NCBI RefSeq assembly: GCF_026339735.1
Contig: NZ_JAPEQG010000001.1
Location: forward strand, 3,720,001 to 3,784,000
Source: Streptomyces sp. NBC_01669
Lineage (GTDB): Bacteria; Actinomycetota; Actinomycetes; Streptomycetales; Streptomycetaceae
Length of the DNA stretch: 64,000 bases
Reading direction: 5' to 3'
Below are positions 6,727 to 16,222 of the stretch, in pieces. The notes below the pieces were generated by a model. That model made no database searches. It worked only from the letters and a program-made list of their open reading frames with translations, and was not told where the DNA came from. How positions within the stretch are numbered: position 1 is the first letter of the stretch; each line of letters starts with the position of its first letter. Position numbers and translations under genes: made by a program.

Positions 6727-9700
6727 TTGCGCAGACACGTGAGAAACGCGTGGGTTTCGACCATCGCCACGGCAGCCGCCGTGGCGCTCGCAGCCGGGAT
6801 GACCACCCCGGCCATGGCGCAGCCGGAGCCGGCCCGTCCGGCCGCCGGAACCAAGTCCGTGCCCCGGCATCAGTTGACGCTGATCACCGGCGACCGGGTC
6901 TCGGTGGACGCGAAGGGCCGGGTCGTGGGCTTCCGGCCCGCCGAGGGACGCGGGCGGATACCCGTGCAGCGGCAGATACGTGACGGGCACACCCTGCTCA
7001 TACCGGCCGACGCCCACCGGCTGATCAGCTCCGGAAAGCTGGACCGCCGGCTGTTCGACGTCACCGAGCTGAACCGACCGGAGAACCGCAGGGCCCAGCG
7101 CGAGGGCCTGAAGCTGATCGTCGGCTACCGGGGCGCACAGGCCGCCGCCGCGAAGGCGGACGTCCGGGACGCAGGCTCCACCCGGGTCGTCCGGACTCTG
7201 AAGTCGCTGAACGCCCAGTCGGTGACCACTCCGAAGAGCGATGCCACGGACATCTGGCAGGCGCTCACCAGCAAGACCTCCCAGGGCGCCCAGCGCATCA
7301 CCGCGGCCGGCATCGACCGGGTCTGGCTGGACGGGGTGCGCCGGGCGAGCCTCGACAGGAGCGTGCCGCAGATCGGTGCGCCGACCGCCTGGAAGGCCGG
7401 TTACACCGGCAAGGGCGTCAAGATCGCCGTACTGGACACCGGCGTGGACGCCACCCACCCCGACCTCCAGGGCCAGATCCTCGAGTCGAAGAACTTCTCC
7501 CCGTCGCCCGACACCAAGGACCGGGTCGGGCACGGCACCCATGTGTCCTCGATCGCGGCCGGTACGGGCGCCAAGTCGGGCGGCAGGTTCAAGGGGGTCG
7601 CACCGGACGCCAAGCTGCTCGAGGGCAAGGTCCTCGACGACGAGGGCTTCGGAGACGACTCCGGCATCCTGGCCGGCATGGAGTGGGCGGTCGCGCAGGG
7701 CGCCGACATCGTCAACCTGAGCCTCGGCGGTCTCGACACCCCCGACATCGACCCGCTCGAAGCAGCGGTCAACAAGCTGTCGGCCGACAAGGGAGTCCTG
7801 TTCGCCATCGCGGCAGGCAACGAGGGCGACGGCCCGGGCACGGTCGGTTCCCCGGGCAGCGCGGACGCCGCACTGACCGTCGGCGCCGTCGACGACAACG
7901 ACAAGCTGGCGGACTTCTCCAGTCGCGGACCGCGCATCGGCGACGGCGGCATCAAGCCCGATGTCACCGCACCCGGCGTGGACATCACGGCGGCCGCCGC
8001 ACCCGGTTCGGAGATCGACCAGGAGGTCGGCCAGAACCCGCCCGGCTATCTGACGATCTCCGGCACGTCGATGGCGACCCCGCATGTCGCGGGCGCCGCG
8101 GCACTGCTCAAGCAGGAGCACCCGGAGTGGAAGTACGCCGAGCTGAAGGGCGCGCTGACGGCCTCCACCAAGCCGGGCGCGTACACGCCGTTCGAGCAGG
8201 GCACGGGCAGGATCGCCGTCGACAGGGCGATCACCCAGACCGTCATCGCCGACCCGGCCTCGGTCGGCTTCGGGGTGCAGCAGTGGCCGCACACCGATGA
8301 CGCGCCGGTCACCAGGAAGGTGACGTACCGCAACCTCGGGACGACCGACGTCACCCTCGGCCTCGCGGTGACGGCCACCGGCCCGAAGGGCAAGCCGGCC
8401 CCGGCCGGCTTCTTCACCCTCGGCGCCGAGCAGGTCACCGTCCCCGCGGGCGGCACGGCCGACGTACCGCTCACCGTGAACACGAAGCTCGGCGGCACGG
8501 CGGACGGCACCTACTCCGCGTATGTCGTCGCCACCGGCGGCGGCCAGAGCGTCCGCACCGCGGCCGCGGTCGAGCGCGAGATCGAGTCGTACGACCTCAC
8601 GATCAAGACCATCGGGCGTGACGGCAAGCCCGCCACGTACTACGACAACAACCTCTACGGCGTCTCCGGCACCGCGGCCGGCGTCTGGCTGAACCCGGCG
8701 GGCACCGACGGGACGGCCAAGGTCCGTGTCCCCAAGGGCGGCTACGTGCTGAACTCGGCCGTCTACGTCGACCCGGAGAATGCCGCCAAGGGCATCGACT
8801 GGATCACTCAGCCGAAGCTGGACGCCACCAAGAACCTCACCGTGACGCTCGACGCCCGCAAGGCGAAGCCGGTGACCTTCACGCTTCCCGCCACCGGCAC
8901 AAAGTCCCTGCTGGCCGCCCCCGACCTCCAGTTCGACGGCAAGGACGGCGGCTTCAGCTACGGCTGGTGGCTGGATTCCTACAAGGGCTTCCGCAGCGCG
9001 CACGTCGGCCCGAAGGTCACCGACGGCTCGCTCTCCCAGCACTGGCTGGGCACCTGGACCAAGGGATCCTCGACCCGCTACGACGTGGCGGTCGGCGGTC
9101 CGGTGACGCAGGCGGCGACCGGCTACACCCGGAAGTTCACCAGCGGTCAGCTGGCGAAGGTCACGATCGGTCTCGGCGCGCCCGCCAGGGGCAAGACCGG
9201 ATCGATCGCCGCCTGGGGCACGTTGCCCGGCATGTACGACGGCATCACCGCGTGGACGAACCAGCCGGCCCCCGGGACCCACACCGTCTATGTCTCCACC
9301 GCCGACAAGGTGAAGTGGAACTTCGACTTCGAACAGGAGGGCGGCCTCGACCAGGACGGCTTCCCGCTGTCCGAGGCGGATTACTCGCTCGGTGACCCGC
9401 AGACCCTCAAGGCGGGCAAGACATACCCGAAGCGGGTCAACACCGCGGTGTTCGGCCCCGCGCTCACCGAGGGGTACGGGTTCTTCCGCAACGGCAACGA
9501 GATCCTCGGCGCCCTGCCGCTCGTGGCCGACGGCAACGGGAACATCGGCCGGTCCGCGTACAGCTCGGTGAAGACCGTCCTGTACCGCAACGGCACCAAG
9601 CTCGCCGAGAACAAGGACCCGCTGGGGGGCGAGGTCCCCTTCACCGTGCCGTCCGGCGCCGCCGACTACAAGGTGACGACCTCGGTGCAGCGCAACGTCA

Positions 9701-10077
9701 GGCTCTCCGCCGTCTCCACCCGGATCGACGCGAGCTGGACGTTCCGGTCGAAGAAGACCAGCGACTTCACCGAACTTCCCGCCTCCACGGTGCGGTTCAC
9801 GCCCCATGTCACCCTGGACAGCAGGGTCACGGCCGGCCGGACCGCTTCGGTGCCGGTGAAGGTGCAGGGTGCGGCCGCGGGCAAGAACCTCAAGTCTCTT
9901 GTGGTGTACGTCAGTTATGACGCCGGCAAGAACTGGAAGAAGGTCACGGTCACGTCCGGCAAGATCTCCGTGAAGAACCCGGCCAAGGGGAAGTCGATCT
10001 CCTTCAAGGCCAAGGTCACGGACAAGAAGGGCAACACGTCGTCGGTGTCGATCTACCACGCCTACTTCGGCAAGTAA
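6727..10077 (+). CDS. Secreted S8 family serine peptidase (subtilase), about 1116 aa
   Basis: Large exported protease. After a signal peptide (VSTIATAAAVALAAGMTTPAMA) comes a propeptide-like region to about residue 200. The subtilisin domain carries Asp in VLDTGVD (about 237), His in GHGTHV (about 269) and Ser in GTSMATPHVAG (about 448). The following 650 residues are beta-rich extensions, probably Fn3/Ig-like, ending in a KVTDKKGNTSSVSIYHAYFGK tail. Start is uncertain: TTG at 6727 or GTG at 6739 follow a GGGGGAGAG site; a more distant GTG at 6646 lacks one. A strong hairpin follows the stop. Confidence 0.93.
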   Translation: MRRHVRNAWVSTIATAAAVALAAGMTTPAMAQPEPARPAAGTKSVPRHQLTLITGDRVSVDAKGRVVGFRPAEGRGRIPVQRQIRDGHTLLIPADAHRLISSGKLDRRLFDVTELNRPENRRAQREGLKLIVGYRGAQAAAAKADVRDAGSTRVVRTLKSLNAQSVTTPKSDATDIWQALTSKTSQGAQRITAAGIDRVWLDGVRRASLDRSVPQIGAPTAWKAGYTGKGVKIAVLDTGVDATHPDLQGQILESKNFSPSPDTKDRVGHGTHVSSIAAGTGAKSGGRFKGVAPDAKLLEGKVLDDEGFGDDSGILAGMEWAVAQGADIVNLSLGGLDTPDIDPLEAAVNKLSADKGVLFAIAAGNEGDGPGTVGSPGSADAALTVGAVDDNDKLADFSSRGPRIGDGGIKPDVTAPGVDITAAAAPGSEIDQEVGQNPPGYLTISGTSMATPHVAGAAALLKQEHPEWKYAELKGALTASTKPGAYTPFEQGTGRIAVDRAITQTVIADPASVGFGVQQWPHTDDAPVTRKVTYRNLGTTDVTLGLAVTATGPKGKPAPAGFFTLGAEQVTVPAGGTADVPLTVNTKLGGTADGTYSAYVVATGGGQSVRTAAAVEREIESYDLTIKTIGRDGKPATYYDNNLYGVSGTAAGVWLNPAGTDGTAKVRVPKGGYVLNSAVYVDPENAAKGIDWITQPKLDATKNLTVTLDARKAKPVTFTLPATGTKSLLAAPDLQFDGKDGGFSYGWWLDSYKGFRSAHVGPKVTDGSLSQHWLGTWTKGSSTRYDVAVGGPVTQAATGYTRKFTSGQLAKVTIGLGAPARGKTGSIAAWGTLPGMYDGITAWTNQPAPGTHTVYVSTADKVKWNFDFEQEGGLDQDGFPLSEADYSLGDPQTLKAGKTYPKRVNTAVFGPALTEGYGFFRNGNEILGALPLVADGNGNIGRSAYSSVKTVLYRNGTKLAENKDPLGGEVPFTVPSGAADYKVTTSVQRNVRLSAVSTRIDASWTFRSKKTSDFTELPASTVRFTPHVTLDSRVTAGRTASVPVKVQGAAAGKNLKSLVVYVSYDAGKNWKKVTVTSGKISVKNPAKGKSISFKAKVTDKKGNTSSVSIYHAYFGK

Positions 10078-10097
10078 GCGCCCCGATCGCATGGCGG

Positions 10098-10135
10098 CGG
10101 CCCGCCGGGACGGATCTCTCCGTTCCGGCGGGCCG
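10098..10135. terminator. Bidirectional terminator between subtilase and thymidine phosphorylase
   Basis: Arms 10098-10113 and 10120-10135 form a 16-bp stem with one G-U type mismatch and a 6-nt loop (ATCTCT). It lies 20 bp after both convergent stop codons. Confidence 0.85.
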
Positions 10136-10154
10136 TTCGCGTGCTCGGGCGGTG

Positions 10155-11432
10155 TTACGCGATGCGCTCGCGCACCACCGGCGTCGGCGTGAACTCCGTG
10201 CCGGCCGGGGCGATGTCGAACGAACCGGGCAGGGCCTTCAGCGCGTACTCGAACTTCTCCGGGGTGTCCGTGTGCAGCGTCAGCAGTCGCTGGCCCTCGG
10301 TCACCGTGTCGCCCGGCTTGGCGTGCATCTCGATGCCCGCGCCCGCCTGCACCGGGTCCTCCTTGCGGGCCCGGCCCGCGCCGAGACGCCAGGCGGCGAC
10401 GCCGATGTCGTATGCGTCGAGGCGGGTCAGCACGCCGGAGGCCTGGGCCGTCACCACGTGCTGCTCGCGGGCGACCGGGAGCGCGGCGTCCGGGTCGCCG
10501 CCCTGGGCGGAGATCATCCGGCGCCAGACGTCCATCGCGGAGCCGTCCGCCAGGGCCTTCTCCGGGTCCGCGTCCTTGAGCCCGGCCGCGTCCAGCATCT
10601 CGCGGGCCAGGGCGAGGGTGAGGTCGATGACGTCCTTCGGGCCGCCGCCGGCCAGGACCTCGACCGACTCGCGCACCTCCAGGGCGTTGCCCGCGGTCAG
10701 GCCGAGCGGGGTGGCCATGTCGGTGAGGAGTGCGACCGTCCGCACACCGCTGTCGCTGCCCAGCGCGACCATGGTGGAGGCCAGTTCGCGGGCGTCCTCG
10801 ATGGTCTTCATGAAGGCGCCGGAGCCGACCTTGACGTCCAGGACGAGCGCCCCGGTGCCCTCAGCGATCTTCTTGGACATGATCGAGCTGGCGATCAGCG
10901 GGATGGCCTCGACGGTGCCGGTGACGTCGCGGAGCGCGTACAGCTTCTTGTCGGCGGGGGCCAGCCCGTCACCGGCGGCGCAGATCACGGCTCCGGTGGT
11001 GTCCAGGACGTTCAGCATCTCGGCACCTGAGAGGTGGGCGCGCCAGCCGGGGATGGACTCCAGCTTGTCGAGCGTGCCTCCGGTGTGGCCGAGACCGCGG
11101 CCGCTGAGCTGCGGCACGGCGGCGCCGCAGGCGGCGACCAGCGGGGCGAGCGGCAGGGTGATCTTGTCGCCGACGCCGCCGGTGGAGTGCTTGTCGGTGG
11201 TGGGGCGGGAGAGCGCGTCGAAGTTCATCCGCTCGCCGGAGGCGATCATGGCGGCGGTCCAGCGGGCGATCTCCGTACGGTTCATGCCGTTCAGCAGGAT
11301 CGCCATGGCCAGCGCGGACATCTGCTCGTCGGCGACCTCACCTCGGGTGTATGCGTCGATGACCCAGTCGATCTGCTCGGGGCTCAGCTCGCCGCGGTCC
11401 CGCTTGGTGCGGATGACGGAGATGGCGTCCAT
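10155..11432 (-). CDS. deoA: Thymidine phosphorylase
   Basis: Splits thymidine or deoxyuridine with phosphate into base and deoxyribose-1-phosphate in the cytoplasm. The 425-residue length is normal for the family. The signature SGRGLGHTGGTLDKLES lies near residues 108-124; DKHSTGGVGDK near 80-90 and KVGSGAFMKT near 200-209 are the phosphate and pyrimidine site regions. It lies 192 bp downstream of cdd but after a strong hairpin, and has its own CTACGCGCATAG-type site at 11481-11494, so it is probably a separate transcript of the same regulon. Confidence 0.96.
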   Translation of the reverse strand: MDAISVIRTKRDRGELSPEQIDWVIDAYTRGEVADEQMSALAMAILLNGMNRTEIARWTAAMIASGERMNFDALSRPTTDKHSTGGVGDKITLPLAPLVAACGAAVPQLSGRGLGHTGGTLDKLESIPGWRAHLSGAEMLNVLDTTGAVICAAGDGLAPADKKLYALRDVTGTVEAIPLIASSIMSKKIAEGTGALVLDVKVGSGAFMKTIEDARELASTMVALGSDSGVRTVALLTDMATPLGLTAGNALEVRESVEVLAGGGPKDVIDLTLALAREMLDAAGLKDADPEKALADGSAMDVWRRMISAQGGDPDAALPVAREQHVVTAQASGVLTRLDAYDIGVAAWRLGAGRARKEDPVQAGAGIEMHAKPGDTVTEGQRLLTLHTDTPEKFEYALKALPGSFDIAPAGTEFTPTPVVRERIA

Positions 11433-11480
11433 GTCCTGGGTGTCCTTCCGGCCGGTACGTACGCAAGAGTCCCGAATGAC

Positions 11481-11494
11481 TCTACGCGCATAGA
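11481..11494. promoter_or_regulatory. Putative nucleoside-regulon operator, deoA
   Basis: TCTACGCGCATAGA is a 14-bp palindrome with one mismatched pair, 49 bp upstream of the deoA start, and matches the palindrome before adenosine deaminase at 10 or more positions. Confidence 0.65.
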
Positions 11495-11555
11495 GGGTGG
11501 AGACGGGTGTGGCCCTCCCGAAGTTTCAGGAGGGCCACGGGAGTTCTGGGCCTGT

Positions 11556-11617
11556 CTTTCGGATCAGGCCGGGCTCGCGGGCCCTGGCACGCAGCCCGAT
11601 CCGGCCTGATCCGAAAG
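11556..11617. terminator. Terminator after cdd (17-bp perfect stem)
   Basis: CTTTCGGATCAGGCCGG (11556-11572) pairs perfectly with 11601-11617 just beyond the cdd stop. A second hairpin follows at 11509-11538 (GTGGCCCTCC with GGAGGGCCAC). Together they separate the transporter-cdd operon from deoA. Confidence 0.75.
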
Positions 11618-11624
11618 AGAAGCT

Positions 11625-12023
11625 CTACCTGAGATGGTCCGGCCCGAATGCCTGCGGCAGCATCTCGTCGAGCGTACGGAGGCCGTCCGGGGTCTCCAGG
11701 ACGAGCTCCGGGCCGCCGAACTCGTACAGCAGCTGACGGCACCTGCCGCAGGGGACCAGGATCTCGCCCGCCCCGTCCACACAGGTGAAGTGGGTCAGCC
11801 GGCCGCCGCCGGTGGCGTTCAGCTGCGAGACCAGGCCGCACTCGGCGCACAGGCCGAGTCCGTACGAGGCGTTCTCGACGTTGCAGCCGACCACCGTGCG
11901 GCCGTCGTCGACGCGCGCCGCGACGCCGACCGGGTAACCCGAGTAGGGGGCGTACGCCCGGGACATGGCGTCCCGGGCGGCGACGCGCAGTGCGTCCCAG
12001 TCGACGTCGGCAGCCGCGGTCAC
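11625..12023 (-). CDS. cdd: Cytidine deaminase
   Basis: Deaminates cytidine and deoxycytidine to (deoxy)uridine, feeding thymidine phosphorylase. The 132-residue tetrameric-type enzyme has the zinc and catalytic motif CAECGLV (Cys-Ala-Glu) near residues 67-73, PCGRCRQ near 104-110, and the substrate motif CNVENASYG near 53-61. The start overlaps the upstream permease stop by 4 bp (ATGA), so uptake and deamination are translationally coupled. Confidence 0.96.
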   Translation of the reverse strand: MTAAADVDWDALRVAARDAMSRAYAPYSGYPVGVAARVDDGRTVVGCNVENASYGLGLCAECGLVSQLNATGGGRLTHFTCVDGAGEILVPCGRCRQLLYEFGGPELVLETPDGLRTLDEMLPQAFGPDHLR

Positions 12024-13309
12024 TTGCCCTGGCCCTTCCGGTACCGCATGCCGTCCGCCTTCGGCATCCGCAGCCGCTGCGCGGAGAGCGAGAGGACGAG
12101 CAGCGTGACGATGTACGGGGTGGCGCTCACGAACTCGGTGGGCACCGTGTCCGTGGCGAGGTACCAGACCAGTACGGCGGCAGCGATGACGGCACTGACC
12201 GCACCCTGGACGAAGCTCTTGCGGTAGAGCTTCCAGGCGGCGAGCACGGCCAGCACGACCACCAGCAGGAGCAGCAGCGCGTGGACGGACTCGCCGCCGT
12301 TGCGCAGCTGGAGCGCGTCGGCGAAGCCGAACAGGCCCGCGCCCATGGCGAGACCGCCGGGCCGCCAGTTACCGAAGATCATCGCGGCGAGACCGATGTA
12401 ACCGCGGCCGCCGGTCTGGCCCTCGTTGTAGATGTGCGAGGTGACCAGGGAGAGGAAGGCACCGCCGAGTCCGGCCATGCCACCGGAGATGATCACCGCG
12501 ATGTACTTGTAGCGGTAGACGTTCACCCCGAGCGACTCGGCGGCGATCGGGTTCTCGCCGCAGGAACGCAGCCGCAGCCCGAACGAGGTCTTCCACAGGA
12601 CGAAGAACGTCACGACGAACAGGATCACGGCCAGGACCGTCAGCAGCGACACGTTGGTGACCAGACCACCGATGACACCGGCCACGTCGGAGACGAAGAA
12701 CCAGTGGTGCTTCTCGATCGAGTGCAGCCAGTCCGACAGGCCGGGGATCGTCACCGAGGTGATGTCGTCCGCCGGAGGCGACTGCTTGGGGCTGCCGCCC
12801 TTGGCCGCCGCCTCGCCCGTGTTGAACCAGAGCTTGGCGAAGTAGGTGGTGAACCCAACCGCCAGGATGTTGATGGCGATACCGGAGATGATGTGGTCGA
12901 CGCCGAAGGTGACGGTCGCGACGGCGTGCAGCAGCCCGCCGAGCATGCCACCGATGATCCCGGCCAGCACACCGAGCCACGGGCTGGTCTGCCAGCCGGC
13001 CCAGGCGCCGAAGAACGTACCGAGAATCATCATCCCTTCGAGGCCGATGTTGACCACACCGGCACGCTCGGCCCACAGGCCGCCGAGACCGGCGAGCCCG
13101 ATCGGCACGGCCATCGCGAGCGCCGCGCTGATCTGCCCGGCCGAGGTGACGTCCTGGGCGCCGGTGATGGCGCGTACCGCGGACAGCGCGAGCAGCGCGC
13201 CCGCGACGATCAGCAGAACGACGGGGAAGGAGAGGCGGGTGCGGCCGCCCTTGCCACCGGAGACCTTGGGGGCCGCGGGCGGCGGGGTGGAAGTCGCCGT
13301 GGCGGTCAC
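12020..13309 (-). CDS. Nucleoside ABC transporter permease (second of two)
   Basis: Integral membrane subunit of a BmpA-type importer. It is 429 residues with about ten hydrophobic segments and the motif GLEGMMILGTFFGAW in the centre, the hallmark of the branched permease family that pairs with BmpA lipoproteins (RbsC/LivHM-like, YufQ/NupC type). A Pro-rich 20-residue cytoplasmic head precedes the first segment. It overlaps both the upstream permease and downstream cdd by 4 bp. Substrate is inferred as nucleosides from the cdd/deoA linkage. Confidence 0.92.
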   Translation of the reverse strand: MTATATSTPPPAAPKVSGGKGGRTRLSFPVVLLIVAGALLALSAVRAITGAQDVTSAGQISAALAMAVPIGLAGLGGLWAERAGVVNIGLEGMMILGTFFGAWAGWQTSPWLGVLAGIIGGMLGGLLHAVATVTFGVDHIISGIAINILAVGFTTYFAKLWFNTGEAAAKGGSPKQSPPADDITSVTIPGLSDWLHSIEKHHWFFVSDVAGVIGGLVTNVSLLTVLAVILFVVTFFVLWKTSFGLRLRSCGENPIAAESLGVNVYRYKYIAVIISGGMAGLGGAFLSLVTSHIYNEGQTGGRGYIGLAAMIFGNWRPGGLAMGAGLFGFADALQLRNGGESVHALLLLLVVVLAVLAAWKLYRKSFVQGAVSAVIAAAVLVWYLATDTVPTEFVSATPYIVTLLVLSLSAQRLRMPKADGMRYRKGQGK

Positions 13310-14421
13310 GCCGACACCTCCTGCTGGTCGGAGTTACGGGCGGCCTGTGCGGCGAGTTCCGCGCCGACCTTGCTCTGCTGGCGCTTGAGTCCGTAGCGAC
13401 GGACGACTTCGTAGGCGATGACGACGCACAGGACGATGACGCCCTGGATGACGCCGACGATCTCCTTGTCGTACCCCTCGAACTCGAGCTTTCCGGTACC
13501 GCGCTCCAGGAAGCCCCAGAGCAGCGCGCCGAGCGCGATGCCGATGGGGTGGTTGCGGCCGAGGAGGGCGATGGCGATACCGGTGAAGCCGATACCGATG
13601 GGGAAGTCGCCGCTGTACTCGTAGCTGTCGTTGAGCAGCGTCGGCATACCGACCAGGCCCGCCACCGCGCCGGAGATCAGCATCGACGTGACGACCATCT
13701 TCTTGACGTTGACACCGCTGGCCTCTGCCGCGGAGCCGGACTGGCCGACCGTACGCAGATCGAAGCCGAACCGGGTGCGCGAGAGCGTGAACCAGTAGGC
13801 GATGCCCGCGACGACCGCGACCACGATGAAGCCCCAGACGGGCGTCGGGGTGGTCGGGAACTCGAAGAAGTGCGAGGACTCCGGGAGCGGGGTGGTGGAG
13901 ATCTTCGTGCCGGCCTCGTCAAGGTGACCGAGGCGGCCCTGTTGGAGCAGATAGCCGATGATGGCGGTCGCGATGGCGTTCAGCATGATCGTCGAGACGA
14001 CCTCGCTGACGCCGCGGGTGACCTTGAGGACACCGGCGATCCCGGCCCACATCGCGCCGACGATCATCGCGGTGAGGATGATCAGCGGGATCTGGAGGGC
14101 GCCCGGCAGGGTCAGCGCGCCACCGACGGCGGCGGCGAAGAAGGCGGCGAGGCGGTACTGGCCGTCGACGCCGATGTTGAACAGGTTCATCCGGAAGCCG
14201 ACGGCCACCGCGAGACCCGCGAGGTAGTACGTCGTCGCCTTGTTGAGGATGTAGACCTGGCTGTCCGACTTCACCCCGTAGTCGAACATGATACCGAACG
14301 CGCTGAACGGTTCCTTGCCGGTGGCGGCCAGCACGAGGGCGGTCACCAGGAAGGCGACCACGATCGCGAGTACGGGGGCCGCGATCCCCAGGAGCAGCCG
14401 CTCCTTGTCGAACTTCTTCAT
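13306..14421 (-). CDS. Nucleoside ABC transporter permease (first of two)
   Basis: A 371-residue membrane permease, partner of the following gene. It shows about nine hydrophobic segments and the family segment NLFNIGVDGQYRLAAFFAA near residues 84-102, plus GVSEVVSTIMLN near 137-148, both typical of YufP/NupP-like permeases. The start overlaps the ATPase stop by 4 bp. Its short basic C-terminus (KRQQSKVGAELAAQAARN) is cytoplasmic. Confidence 0.92.
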   Translation of the reverse strand: MKKFDKERLLLGIAAPVLAIVVAFLVTALVLAATGKEPFSAFGIMFDYGVKSDSQVYILNKATTYYLAGLAVAVGFRMNLFNIGVDGQYRLAAFFAAAVGGALTLPGALQIPLIILTAMIVGAMWAGIAGVLKVTRGVSEVVSTIMLNAIATAIIGYLLQQGRLGHLDEAGTKISTTPLPESSHFFEFPTTPTPVWGFIVVAVVAGIAYWFTLSRTRFGFDLRTVGQSGSAAEASGVNVKKMVVTSMLISGAVAGLVGMPTLLNDSYEYSGDFPIGIGFTGIAIALLGRNHPIGIALGALLWGFLERGTGKLEFEGYDKEIVGVIQGVIVLCVVIAYEVVRRYGLKRQQSKVGAELAAQAARNSDQQEVSA

Positions 14422-16010
14422 CGGTCCTCTCCCCCGTCCCGGGGGTCGGTGTCGGCGGTGTCCGGACCGGACTCCGCATCCGTCCCGGACTCGGCGGGCG
14501 CTTCGAGATGGCCGGAGGCCGCTCCCGTCATCGCCGAGCCGAGCTCCTCCGGGGTGATGGTCGCCGGGTCGGCGTCCGCGACCAGGCGGCCGCGGTACAT
14601 GACCCGCAGGGTGTCGGAGAGTCCGATCAGCTCGTCCAGGTCGGCGGAGATCAGCAGCACCGCCAGGCCCTCGCGGCGCGCCTCGCGGATCTGGTCCCAG
14701 ATCTGCGCCTGCGCGCCGACGTCCACGCCCCGGGTGGGGTGCGCGGCGATCAGCAGCTTCGGGGCGTGGCTCATCTCGCGGCCGACGATCAGCTTCTGCT
14801 GGTTGCCGCCGGAGAGCGAGGCGGCGGTGACCTCGATGCCGGGGGTGCGGACGTCGTACTCGCGCACGATCCGCTCGGTGTCCGCGCGGGCAGCCTTGAG
14901 GTCGAGGAACGCGCCCTTGCTGTTGGGGCGCTCGGTGACATGGCCGAGGATGCGGTTCTCCCAGAGCGGGGCCTCCAGCAGCAGTCCGTGCCGGTGGCGG
15001 TCCTCGGGGATGACGGCCATGCCGTCCTCGCGGCGCTTGCGGGTCGGCGTACGGGAGATGTCGGCGCCGTCCAGGGTGAGTACGCCGGTGTCGAGGTGGC
15101 GCATGCCCATGATCGCGTCGACCAGTTCGGACTGGCCGTTGCCCTCGACGCCCGCGATGCCGAGGACCTCACCCTTGTGGATGGTGAAGGTGATGCCGTC
15201 GAGCACGGCACGCACCACCCCGTCCGGGTCGGTGGCGGTCAGCCGCAGGTCGTCGACGGTGAGCATCGGCGTGTCGGTGACGGTCGACTCGCGGGTCTCC
15301 GGCGACGGCAGCTCGCTGCCGACCATCAGCTCGGCGAGCTGCTTGGGCGTGGTGTTCGCCGGGTCGGCGGTGCCCACCGTCGTACCGCGCCGGATGACGG
15401 TGATCTCGTCGGCGACCGACAGCACCTCGCCCAGCTTGTGCGAGATGAAGATGACCGTCAGGCCCTCGGCCTTGAGCTCGCGCAGGTTGTCGAAGAGTGC
15501 GTCGACCTCCTGCGGCACGAGGACGGCGGTCGGCTCGTCGAGGATCAGGGTGCGGGCGCCGCGGTAGAGGACCTTGAGGATCTCCACGCGCTGCCGGTCG
15601 GCGACCCCGAGGTCCTCGACCATGACGTCCGGACGGACACCGAGGCCGTAGGCGTCGGAGATCTCCTTGATCCTGGCGCGGGCCCGGTCGCCGATCCCGT
15701 ACAGCTTCTCGGAGCCGAGGACGACGTTCTCCAGGACGGTGAGGTAGTCGGCGAGCATGAAGTGCTGGTGCACCATACCGATGCCGCGCGCGATGGCGTC
15801 ACCCGGGTTGTGGAACGAGACCTGCTCGCCGTCCACCGCGATGGTGCCCTCGTCCGGCTTCTGCATGCCGTACAGGATCTTCATCAGAGTGGACTTGCCG
15901 GCGCCGTTCTCGCCGACGAGAGCGTGGACGGTGCCGCGACGCACGGTGATGTCGATGTCGTGGTTGGCCACGACTCCGGGGAACCGCTTGGTGATGCCGC
16001 GGAGCTCCAC
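14418..16010 (-). CDS. Nucleoside ABC transporter ATP-binding protein (tandem NBD)
   Basis: Energises the two permeases. It contains two ATPase domains. The first has Walker A GENGAGKST near residue 35, a degenerate signature (DLGVADRQRVEILKVL) and Walker B LILDEPT. The second has the altered Walker A VEGNGQSE, signature LSGGNQQK and LLIAAHPTRG in place of a standard Walker B. This asymmetry is normal in YufO/RbsA-type proteins. The GTG at 16010 lacks a ribosome site. A perfect AAGGAGA lies 7 nt upstream of an in-frame ATC at 16037, which may be the true start. Confidence 0.94.
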   Translation of the reverse strand: MELRGITKRFPGVVANHDIDITVRRGTVHALVGENGAGKSTLMKILYGMQKPDEGTIAVDGEQVSFHNPGDAIARGIGMVHQHFMLADYLTVLENVVLGSEKLYGIGDRARARIKEISDAYGLGVRPDVMVEDLGVADRQRVEILKVLYRGARTLILDEPTAVLVPQEVDALFDNLRELKAEGLTVIFISHKLGEVLSVADEITVIRRGTTVGTADPANTTPKQLAELMVGSELPSPETRESTVTDTPMLTVDDLRLTATDPDGVVRAVLDGITFTIHKGEVLGIAGVEGNGQSELVDAIMGMRHLDTGVLTLDGADISRTPTRKRREDGMAVIPEDRHRHGLLLEAPLWENRILGHVTERPNSKGAFLDLKAARADTERIVREYDVRTPGIEVTAASLSGGNQQKLIVGREMSHAPKLLIAAHPTRGVDVGAQAQIWDQIREARREGLAVLLISADLDELIGLSDTLRVMYRGRLVADADPATITPEELGSAMTGAASGHLEAPAESGTDAESGPDTADTDPRDGGEDR

Positions 16011-16120
16011 GGCATGGGGACTGCTGGACGCGTTGATGGCGCACTCTCCTTGGCAGGAGCGGAGGGCGGAGGCGATGGGGTGGGAGGCGGGGGAGCGAAA
16101 AAAGGTACCGCGCCCGGAAC

Positions 16121-16138
16121 ACGCTACGCGCGTAGCGT
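16121..16138. promoter_or_regulatory. Putative nucleoside-regulon operator, ABC operon
   Basis: ACGCTACGCGCGTAGCGT is a perfect 18-bp palindrome and the longest of the four related sites. It lies about 85-110 bp upstream of the ATPase gene, downstream of the lipoprotein terminator. Confidence 0.75.
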
Positions 16139-16222
16139 CCCCGAATCGTTGGCCACCCGGTAGAAGGTGGCCGACCGTGCGTGTACGGCTACGTTCCGGT
16201 CCGGGCCGGAAGCCGTACGCGA

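Noticed and set aside
6595..10092. A 1165-codon open frame antisense to the subtilase gene
   Set aside because: In 72% GC DNA the complementary frame of a real gene stays open. The translation is Arg/Gly/Val/His-rich with no domain, while the plus strand encodes a complete subtilase triad.
13549..15567. Long plus-strand frame over the ABC transporter genes
   Set aside because: Shadow of two clear ABC genes on the minus strand; the product is low-complexity Asp/Glu/Gly/Arg with no motif.
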